Assembly (NCBI GenBank): GCA_003415625.1
Contig: PYIU01000002.1
Location: 1,240,001-1,304,000 of the forward strand
DNA length: 64,000 bases
From: Aquanectria penicillioides
Taxonomy: Eukaryota > Ascomycota > Sordariomycetes > Hypocreales > Nectriaceae
Direction of reading: 5' to 3'
Made by a program: the position numbers and the translations under genes. Shown piece after piece: positions 55,301-64,000 of this stretch (positions are counted from its first letter, which is position 1; every line of letters starts with the position of its first letter). The notes beneath the pieces were generated by a model. It was given only the letters and a program-made list of their open reading frames with translations. It searched no databases and was not told the origin of the DNA.

Positions 55301-58138
55301 AAGTATCGGTACTCTGCGAGTTCGTGGCCATGCTCAACCCACTCGACTCGTTGACGGATGCGGTCCTCATAAAGTCCGAGAATAAAAATCTTACCCTCGA
55401 TGACAGTTCCCAGAAGGCCAGTTCGAAGGAACTCGGGCTCCACGGGGTTGGGAGTGGGATCACCAGGATCAAATTTGTATGGCCGCGCGTGGAAGATGAG
55501 CTCTGTGTTTTTCGGTTGCGCCCAGAAGCCACCCGATAGGGAAGGCGAGTCAACCCAGATTTCTCCCACGGAATGAGGGGATGCGAGGAGACCAGTCTCG
55601 GGATCAACCACGGCAAGGGTCGCGTCCGGAATGGGATATCCAAAAGAGCCCACTCGAACCAGTCCTGGCTCATCCGAGCCCCTCTTTCTCACCTCATTAC
55701 CAATCGCGACCACGACAACTTCGTTAGTTTTGAGCGCCTCGCGATCGAGAAGAACTTCTCCGAGCTCGTTCTTTGCTTGCTCTTCGGTAGTCGTCGTGCC
55801 GCCACCACCCAGAAGACTGCCGAATCCATTTGAGGGTGCTGTCTTTTCCTCTTCCTTTTCACCCGTTTCTGAGTCGCTGCCTTCTTCGTCAAGATCCAGT
55901 TTAAGGGGCACACCCATGCGTTCTTCGCCTCCTAGCCAATCTCTGACACTGATTACCATGCCACCGTGCTCGGGGAGGCATAGCATGGGTGCAACGACTT
56001 CACGAGCGCGTGGGTTGCGAAGCGGCCGTAGCCATCGATCTGCCAGCACTTCGTGGAACCCACTATCCACGGTCAATGTGTCAATCAAACAGAGTTTGAC
56101 CATCTGGAAGTTGGGTTCCATTCCTTTCTTGAAATTTCGGGTTGTCATTGGATCTGACTGGTAATTGTAAGCGGCTCGTTTGAGGCCCGGGTAATCTGCT
56201 ACCATCACTGTAGCCTTGTATTTGGTGATCAAGTGCGCATATAAGCCGGGGACATCGACAGCTTTGTTGTCAAACCACACAGTCGTGTGGCCGCCATATA
56301 CTGTCATTAGCACGCTTAGAATCATACCGATGCCTTGGCGAGGATCCAGGTAAGATAGGAAAATCTCGCTGCTGGCGCCGCCTCCGATTAATCGGCCGTT
56401 TTTGTCGCGGAGCGATGGGTTAAACGTGTCACCAGGTCCGTTGCCAGGAATCGTGGACAGTATGGCACTCAAGCAGGCCATTTGATGCATGATGGTTCGG
56501 TGGCTGAGAACAACGCCTCTTAAATCCCCAGTTGGCGCCCGAGAGAACTCGATATATGCTAAATCGGGGACGGATAAGGCAGGAATTTCGTCCTTCTTCT
56601 TGGGGTGGTAGCTGCCAAATTCGTTTGTCTTCCACCACTCGACACCCTTAGGCCAAGTCAATTTCTGAGCCGTTATGTCTCTTTGGAAAGCCTTGAGGTT
56701 ATTGTCGGTTGTGAGAGCTAAATGAGCTTGGGTCGAAGTCAGGACCTGGTTAAGTCGCTGGTAGTCTTGTAGGTCATTGATGGGAACGGCCACAACGCCA
56801 GCAATAAAACATCCCAACATTGCACTTGCAAAATCAATGACTTCTGAGTCCCGGTAAACCAGGGCAACTCGGTCTCCTCGGTAGAGAGAACTCTTATCCC
56901 TTATAACCTGAGCGACCTTCTCAGCCCTTGACGCGAGCTTCTCCCAAGTAATAGAAGCAATCTCTTTGCCCTTGCTATCCAAAACCCAATACGCTGGTCT
57001 CTTGGCAGTCGTTCGACCTCTGTGTCTTAGTACAGCAGCTATGTTATCGAACTTGGACATGGGTGTTGAGTCATCGTGGGGATCTTGGATCGCAAAAGGC
57101 ACCTCGCGGGGCTCGAGGGGCAGTTGATACTCAAGAACTTCAGGAGGAGGCAGGTCGCTGGCTGTCAACATTGGAGGCGCCATGGCAGCTGTCGGAGAGA
57201 ATGCCTCGCTCGCGGAATATCGCTGTTGGGGGCCGGTGTACTCGACAGTCTGGCCTTGTTCATAGTGCTGTTGCCCCGCAAAGTCGGAGAAGTAGCCCTG
57301 GGAGTCAAGAAGGGTGTTGTTTCTGCCATCGTATTGCTGCTGTTGTAACTGTTGTTGATGCTGTGGGTCAACGTATTGGTTTTGCTGTTCGGGCTTAAAT
57401 GCATATTCTGTAGACGCAATAGTGCTGTTCCGGTTCTGTGGGGGTTCGGAGTGGCTAGGTGAGAGGAAGAGCGAGTCTCGGTTCACGGCTACCGGGTGAT
57501 CTGAGATTGCACTTCCAGGCATCAGGAGAGACGCAGGGTGCGAGTCTGGCGGTGACTGAGCGGCAGCAACATAGGCTGAGGTGGGTTGATAGACGGGCGA
57601 GCTGGGGCTGTCGGGGATAGGGCCGCTGCCGCTACCCATGGAGACATAAGCGGCGACGCGGTGGCCATCGCTCGAGGGGTGGTTTGAATCGTCCGGGGAA
57701 TGTATGCGCAGACCGCTCTGGGGCTCCGAGGATTGAGTGGCGGCCTGTGTTGCAGCAAGGGCAGCAATCTGGGGTGGAGGCGATGCAAAGAATTGTGAAA
57801 AGAGCTGTGTTCGTCGTTTCTGGTAGCTATTGGGAGCGGTTAGTGAGGAGTCGCGAACGGAACGTCGGCAGCGTGCACAGCGTCGCGGGCAGGCTCTCAC
57901 CCTTTCTGTGTGATATCTCCTCCTACAAACACAGTCGTGTTAGTCAAGTTGAGCCCTCTGCGGAACGGTAAGAGCGTTTGATGGCGTGAGAGAGAAGGAC
58001 GGTGGGATTGTGGCGTGGGGCAACAATGGGCGGGCAGAGAGGGCAAAGTGCGGGAAGCAAAAGCAAAAAGCTTACCTCGAGCTCACGATCGAGCTCTTCG
58101 AGCCTGTCACGAAGCTCAGGGCTGAGTTCGGCCTCCAT
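52314..58138 (-). CDS. cps1: Cps1/DIP2-family protein: DMAP1-binding region plus two AMP-binding domains (two frame breaks)
   Basis: Very large acyl-adenylate-family protein, about 1849 residues. Exons: 58076-58138, 57901-57922 (a 22 nt microexon), 53214-57826 and 52314-53163; introns of 153, 74 and 50 bp. The N-terminus (SPELRDRLEELDRELE, GDITQKGYQKRR) matches the DMAP1-binding region. After 220 disordered residues come two FAAL-like AMP-binding domains (about 260-950 and 1060-1690; TWEKLASRAEKVAQVI and TWKKFDTKVAAVAMYL mark their starts). The tail is disordered. This order is that of metazoan DIP2 and yeast Cmr2, reported to control diacylglycerol pools, and of Cochliobolus Cps1, a virulence factor. 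The frame breaks where one G is missing in the microexon (GG at 57919-57920) and in the G6 run 54318-54323; adding two bases gives exactly 1850 codons. No carrier or condensation domain is present, so it is not a peptide synthetase. Confidence 0.9.
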
Positions 58139-60327
58139 GGTTGGAGAGATCTGTGCGATCTGAGGATGCGGCCGTTACGGAGTGGGAGAGGATGACGGCG
58201 GACGTGAATTAAGGTAATTGGGGATTCGGACGGAGTCTCGGAGTCTCGTGACGTAGGTCGAGCCTTTTCGGGCAACAGTCTCAGGTCGCTCAGGGCGCCG
58301 CTTCTTCAGGGCGCTTCTACAGGGTGCCTCGACCAGGTGCTTCAGGGCTAATTGCCCACCTAACACATAATTAGCCCCTTCCAATGCTAGGCGTTTTTTT
58401 TTGCTCAGGTCGGGCTTTGGGCGGCAGGAGCGCGCGGCCCCGTTGGAAAAGAGCGGGGAGGTCCCTGTGGAGCCCTCCGCCGGCCCTCCGCCAACCCTCC
58501 ACTGAAGTGTCTTCCCCTTGCCGCTTGGTTGGGTTGGGTTGGGTGACTTGTCTGCGGTGGGCCACAGACCGCCCCAGGCAAGTACCGAGTACTTTGAATC
58601 TTGGTGCGCCAGCCGGAAGATTGGTTGGCGGAGAGCAGCCCCCCCTGAAAGATACTTCCCGACATCCTAATTAGGTACCTAGGTAGTTAGCGCCCTTTTT
58701 TTTTTTTTAGAGCTTCGTCGTGGCCTGGGCATCGCTCACTGAAGGACCCCCCTGCCCGGTTGCACGCTCTGAGTGCCAGTGCTTCATGTGAATGAAGCAT
58801 GAAGCTCGACATTTAACCGCATAACCTAATTGCGTTACCCATAATCAGAAGTAAATGACACCATAATTTAGCTTCCTTGCTCCCCGAGCCCAGGCCAACT
58901 CCCCGTCTACCAGTCCAAGAAACAGGATCTCGGTCACCAAATCCAAGCCATGTATCACACGATGCTCCGCTGTCGTAACCCTTGAGCGCCCCTCAAACCC
59001 CTCCCCCAGCAGGTGCAGGTTCTCCCTCGACAGCAGCCCGTTTGGGAAATATTCAATGTCGAGCCCGTTTGCCACTGAGACATAGGGAAAAGATCCGGAT
59101 AGGTTGCTATTCTCGATCCGCGTAACCTCGTCCGACTAGTCGAGTTGAATACGATGCCCAAAAACCGGTTTACGAGGCGCCAGAGTAGCTGTCGACCGAA
59201 AAGATGCACACTACGAGGTCGAATACGATGCTCAAACACTAGGAAGGATTTTTGACAGGCCCTGACAGGGGAGCCACGCAATCCTCTCACAGTCCCTCGG
59301 CAACTCACTCACTAACAGGCCAGACCAACAAGCATGGCATCCCACCTTTCGCTAATAGTCCGTAGTATCAGCGCCGATCGGAGACAACGGATCCGAGCTC
59401 CGTGCCCACTTTTCGTTTCCTCAGGATCAACTTCTCAATCTTTAAATTTTCTGTCCACGTCCTTCAACTGACATCTCTCATGCACACGCAAAGCTCTAGA
59501 CGGAGCAAGCATGAAGGATCTCTCAGCTCAGTGGCTAATTACGGTCATGGTTGCATTCAATTACATCGAGAATGGCTATGCTTACCCTTCCTGGACTTGC
59601 ACTCCTGCTCATCCTATGCTCGTTGTATCATCTCCATCACTCGGGACGTCGAAAGACATCAATTTCGATGTCTGCTAATTACCAGAAATCCCAGCAATTA
59701 TCAACGTCGCAACCACACAATGGTAAGTTACTTATTCTTTTTATTCAATCTTGTCTTCCTGTTCATATGATGAGGCTTTGCATAACACAGACCTGTTCTG
59801 AACAATCATTGTTGAAAAACGTGCTTTGAGCTCTACTGATCCCAACCTTCAATTCTCCACTTGTTATTACTTTTGCTTGGTCTTAGACTCTGATCACTAA
59901 CAAGCAATCAGAATCCATACTTCCGCGTGCAAATGCCTCCAGTCTGGCACCAACCCCTCGGCTTCGAGATCAAGCCTTTTGTTCCGCTTTTATCTGAACA
60001 AAGACAGTGGCCAGTACTCGTTGTCTTTGTGGCTAGAATGGTGTCCGAACATGTGTGCTAATGACCAAGTCGCCCTTGGGTGACTGTTCCATTGCTTTGA
60101 TCCAATGTCTAAAAACATCCCGAGAACAAAGCGGATTGACTGGGCAATTGTTCTAGTGTAGAAGTAGATTTGAATGGTTCCCATCGTGTCATATATGAAG
60201 CCGCATCCTCCAGTAAATCCCACTCCACTCATTGACCCATTTCCATCGCTTCATTGCAGAGTAACTGGACAACTAGGCTGGCCTATTATCCAACTTACTC
60301 GCACAGCTCGAACGTTTTCGATCCATC
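58139..60327. other. Gene-less stretch with a protein-like remnant
   Basis: Holds the cps1 promoter and the leader of the next gene. The motif TACCTAGGTAG-type sequence near 58670-58690 is common in such spacers. Protein-like sequence on the minus strand at 58845-59260 is listed separately. A short signal-anchor-like frame starts at 59571. Confidence 0.45.
58845..59260 (-). pseudogene. Possible remnant of an unrecognised gene
   Basis: On the minus strand one frame reads SDEVTRIENSNLSGSF, PYVSVANGLDIEYFPNGLL and SRENLHLLGEGFEGRSR before its stop at 58845, and has a convincing protein composition. There is no ATG, and a TAG lies directly upstream; another frame continues it upstream (HLFGRQLLWRLVNRFLG). 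A 17 to 20 nt near-duplicate around GCATCGTATTC occurs twice (about 59140-59160 and 59218-59240). I recognise no family. It may be a decayed gene or an exon of an unresolved one. Confidence 0.25.
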
Positions 60328-62928
60328 ATGGCTTCCTCGGGCGACTTGCCTCCCTACTTGGCTGGCAGCGTGGCCGCCGAGAACTTGGCTTTGTTAACCG
60401 ATGTCGAGGGCTTGGATAATGACGATTTATACAACTTCGATTCTGTCAACTTTGACGACTTTCCCCCTATCGAGGATCAGTTTCCCATCGATCCCGAACT
60501 TATAGACCTAGCACTAGCGGAAACACAAGTTCAGGAAACTAATACGGCCGTTGACTCAGTCCCTTCCAGTGGTTCACCTCATGAGAACATTCAGCCAGCA
60601 TCAACCACAGCCGTCGATGTCGTGCCGACAGCATCCGTCAGCCCCCCGGCCGGCCCTACGAACAACATCTTTGAGAATTCGTTGGAGAATATCGTCTCAG
60701 CAACAGCGAGTTCTTCTCAAACACCGGAACCTGACTACCAGCCGTCTTGCAAATACCCCGATCCTGAAATTGCCCACAACCCTGTTCCCGCTTATGGGCC
60801 TATGCCCACGTCACAGCCACAGTATGTCAACCAGGCGTCGTTTAACGATCCTGCCCAGTTTAATAATCAGGGACCGTTCTTCCAGCCAATGTATAACGCC
60901 GCTGCCTCCCCATTCGTTAACCAAGCATTGCCCTATCAGCCAACATACAACTCGCCTCCCCACCTCGGAAACCAAACGCTGCTCTTTCAACCAGCATACC
61001 ACACTCAACACCAGGTTGCAAATCAGTATTCGCCCTATCTTCCAGTGTTCAACACTGCCCACCAGTTTGGTAACCAAGTTCCACTCTATCAACCGCTGTA
61101 CAACGTACCCCAACAATTTGGAAGCCAACCATCATTATACCAGCCAGTGTACAACGCCCCCGGCCAGGTTGCGAATCAAACTCCATCCTATGAGCCAGAA
61201 CTTGAGGATTTCTCAAACCCAGACTGGGTCCCGCTTTACGCGATGCCCTCGGGAAACGCCCCGGCTTCCATCCCAGTGACGGAGCAAGAGGTGGTCCATA
61301 CTCACACTCCAGAGATCGCAGCGGTAGGTGCTACTCAATCTCGGCGTTTCAACATGCCGGAACCAGCTTCTCGAGATCCTGGTTCTCGAAAGAAGCGAAG
61401 CGTTTCGGTTCCCGCCACAGATTCAGGCTCTGATGATTGGTTCCAACAGAAGACTCTCCCATCTCAGGGTGTTGTCAGCAGCGATCGAAAACTGAAAAGG
61501 GCTGGAGACCCTCAATGCAATCCGGCTCGCTTCTACCTCAAAGACTTGCCAAAGGTTCCAAACTGGGGTTATCGCAAGGGAAATGGCCCTCTGTTCTCTT
61601 ACACCCAGGAGGGCCAGTGGGAAATTGACCTGGTGTTCTCGGCGGCAGAGCTTGGCTACTACCTCGAATTTTGTCCTCGAGAGGTTCGAATTCTGGTTCA
61701 GAACTGCCCAGCTCAGAGCAATCATCGAATGGACAACCGGGATCGAAAGTGTCGTTGGTCTGGGTGTCCAATCTCAAACAACACCATCCAGGCGGGTTGG
61801 CTACGTGTGGTCTTTGACGAGTTCTATGAGCTGACCACGAATGGTGACAAGGATCCTTTCAAAGTTGCAGGAGCCATGCACTTGTGGTGCTTTGAGCAGT
61901 GTTTTGATCCCATGCCTTTCTTCAATGCTAAGATTCTCTGCCCAGAAATTCGCAAGCTGTCAAAGGAGACAAAGAATCCTATGGCCCTGACACGGGACTC
62001 AGACCGAGGTATCATCGATGGTGCCTTCAAACCCTGGATTTACCTTCAACGAACGAAACCCCCTGCCCGGATCCCCCGCCCTCATAAAGACTCGCTCTCG
62101 TTTTGCCTCGTCCAATATCACCTAGAAAATCAAACCGGTGCACGACAAACCACTCGGACGAAGCGCAATGCACTCAGGCCGGAGTCGGAGCGAAAGACTC
62201 TCGATGTTCATCTAGGGGACCTAGGTCTGTATGCCCAAAAAGCTCAAGGACGAAAAGAACCGGCCCGGGAAAAAAGCCGGAAGGCCAAAGAGGATCAGCG
62301 AAACCACAACTAACCAGGCCTCGAGCCCCAACGGCAGCACGGCGGAGATCGATCCCTTGTCCGTCCTTAGTACAGAGGAGCGTCAGGATCTAGACCAAAG
62401 ATGGGACCAGTGGCAGCAGGTGACCTACACTGCGGCCACTAACCTCCTATCTATACCGGCGATGTCTCACGTCGTTGGCAATGCAGTTCCAGCCTGCAGT
62501 TCAACTTCAGTCCTAAACCCAGCCTTGGTTGCGAACATCAATCCATTGGCTTCGCCATCTAATGCCTTCGAGTACGGGGCTGTTCAGGCAGTCACAGACC
62601 CCAATACACCTCAAAGTCTTGGGAACGAAGGAGAAACCATTACCGTGAAACGGGAGTTGTCGCCGACACCGATCATGGAGCAGGCTCAAATCTCCGTCTA
62701 CAATGATGTCAACGATCAGGCCGAGTCACCTTCAAGCTGGAAGCGGCCGCGAAACGACGCCGAGGATGAAGATGGCGATGACGGCAGCCTGTTTGGTAGC
62801 CCGCGAAGCCCGAAGCGACGGCGAACCAGTCAGGAAGCGGGGGGAAGGCAAACAACGAGCGCCCTGGTGAGGGCTCGAGGCTCAGGAGAAGCCCTCGGGC
62901 TAATGCCAAGACTCGTTTGTCCTCCTGA
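60328..62928 (+). CDS. Unrecognised repeat-bearing protein with a conserved Cys/His domain (two frame breaks)
   Basis: About 866 residues, no recognised family. Order: acidic N-terminus (DDLYNFDSVNFDDFPPIEDQ, about 31-50), a low-complexity part, six to seven tandem repeats of 17 residues (60820-61206; units such as GNQVPLYQPLYNVPQQF), a basic stretch (SRKKRSVSVP), then a folded domain of about 170 residues (about 390-560) rich in aromatics with C475-x4-C480 and H518-x2-C521-x3-C525, suggesting a metal site. The tail has basic patches (RPGKKAGRPKR; SPRSPKRRR) and fits a nuclear protein. The frame shifts by one extra base near the A5 run 62237-62241, and loses one G in the run 62839-62844, after which it reads GKANNERPGEGSRLRR to a TGA at 62926. 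The acidic start plus basic patches resemble a transcriptional regulator; this is inference. Confidence 0.7.
60820..61206 (+). repeat. Tandem 51 bp / 17-residue degenerate repeat
   Basis: Six to seven units in the coding frame with consensus (G/A)NQxxLYQPxYNxPxQ(F/V). Four units in a row are exactly 17 residues; the earliest are more diverged, one with an extra residue. Confidence 0.85.
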
Positions 62929-64000
62929 GGGATGGGCTTGGAGCAGTTCCTTCATCGGCCATGCCCGTCAAGTGGCGGGAGTGACTAAGTTGCGCAGGGC
63001 AGTCAAGCAGTCTTTCAACAGGGATGGTGCCATCAAGCAAGCATATTTCTGCCAAAAAAAAAATGTGGCTCTTCTGTATCAGCTGCAGGGAGTCTCGATA
63101 TGTTTCATGCTTCTTTCTTTGTCTCCTTTTTCCTTTGTTCCCGGTCTGGCATACTTCTCAAAAGCAATGGAGTTAAGCATTGCGCTCATCCGGGGTTTCG
63201 ATGGGCCATTTCTTATAAAAATTTGTCATTATCACTCGAAAGGTGTATATCTTCGTTTCATACTTGTGGTTTTTTTTTTTAGATTAGCACTTTGGGGAGT
63301 TTGTTTTTTAGGTGGCATGGCGAGCATTCTCGGCGTTTGGGGGGTATCATCTTAGATGGAGTGGTAGCTGATAATGAGGAGAACACAACATATTCAAAGA
63401 CATATAGTACTGTACATGAGACTCGATTAGTAACAAAATGCCTTGGTTACTTGATCGAAGAAATAGAGCTCGGGCCAGAGATTGGTCCCCGTCGTCGTGA
63501 AATGTTCTTTAGTGACTCGAACAAAGGCTCTTGTGTCACTTGAACCGCGCCTCGAATGGACCTCTTAGTCTTGCACCCAAGCCTGGCATCCTCGACTTGT
63601 GAAGTGGCATGGTCAGCCCTAGGATGGAAAACGGGCCACAAAGGACAATCAGGGCTCGATCATGACGAGAGACAACGAGACGAACGTCCGTAATTGTGCG
63701 CCGAGGCGGAAAGCTTGATATCCACTCGGATACCATCTAGGAAGGCAGCAAGTCTGAGAATCCACTTGAGCAATCGATAGTAACGCCGGGCCAGGAGGAG
63801 GCCGAGCCCATTGCGACTTGCATTTCAAGTGCCTGAGGAGCTGCAGAGACGAGGCCACTTTCCAAGAACCTCACCCGGGGGCGCGGGAAGGGGGGCGCTG
63901 GCTAGCTCAACGACGGCGCGAGGGAACTAGGCTGATTGGACCGAGGCAAACGTCCATTGGGAAAGACTCGCGGGAAGTACAGTTGCGGTTGACAGCAAAA
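62929..64000. other. Gene-less end of window
   Basis: After the TGA at 62926-62928 the frames hold no recognisable protein. T- and A-rich segments at 63050-63300 are probably the 3' untranslated region of the preceding gene. Confidence 0.45.

Noticed and set aside
52314..58138. Nonribosomal peptide synthetase at the cps1 locus
   Set aside because: Two adenylation-type domains are present but there is no carrier, condensation or thioesterase domain, and no biosynthetic neighbours.
1..64000. Secondary-metabolite cluster, CRISPR array or intact transposon
   Set aside because: No backbone synthase, transporter and regulator grouping, no regularly spaced direct repeats, and no transposase, reverse transcriptase or paired terminal repeats were seen.

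Overview
This window is nuclear DNA from a filamentous ascomycete. The evidence is the set of short GT-AG introns (50 to 150 bp) with CTAAC-like branch sites, the compact single-exon enzymes, and proteins typical of Pezizomycotina: a Cps1/DIP2-type AMP-binding protein, a GH55 glucanase, a PL3 pectate lyase and a DUF7704-like membrane protein. The style fits Sordariomycetes, perhaps Hypocreales, but that is inference; no species call is justified. I support 16 protein genes in 64 kb. Coding density is low, with gaps of 2 to 6 kb that hold only low-complexity sequence.

Layout. 1-11.9 kb: a secreted GH55 beta-1,3-glucanase (-), a 6 kb gap, and an F-box/WD40 ubiquitin-ligase receptor (-). 11.9-30.4 kb: a DUF7704-like membrane protein (+), a CAD/ADH6-type alcohol dehydrogenase (+), a WD40-like protein (+), an F-box-like gene that is probably broken (+), a PL3 pectate lyase (-), and a long coiled-coil membrane protein (-). 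30.4-41 kb: a poor stretch with a NADAR-family gene (-) and the vacuolar SNARE Vam7 (-). 41-51.7 kb: a housekeeping block with EB1/Bim1 (-) and the helicase Drs1 (+) sharing a divergent promoter, App1-type phosphatidate phosphatase (+), and a lectin-like single-pass membrane protein (+). 52.3-64 kb: a very large Cps1/DIP2-family protein (-) and an unrecognised repeat-bearing protein with a Cys/His pattern (+).

The genes do not form an obvious pathway or biosynthetic cluster. Vam7, App1, Bim1 and Drs1 are ordinary cell biology (vacuole fusion, phospholipids and actin, microtubules, ribosome assembly). GH55 and PL3 are independent secreted polysaccharide-degrading enzymes.

The strongest global signal is technical or evolutionary. 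Eight of the 16 genes show single-base reading-frame breaks, 13 breaks in all, and 11 of these lie in or beside homopolymer runs, mostly with a G or C missing. Adjusting for them gives whole-codon lengths and full conserved domains. This points to consensus errors in the assembly rather than mass pseudogenisation. The F-box-like gene at 23.7-25.1 kb and the NADAR gene at 33.9-34.5 kb are the two where a real lesion is plausible. I found no convincing undescribed system. The best novelty candidate is the protein at 60.3-62.9 kb.
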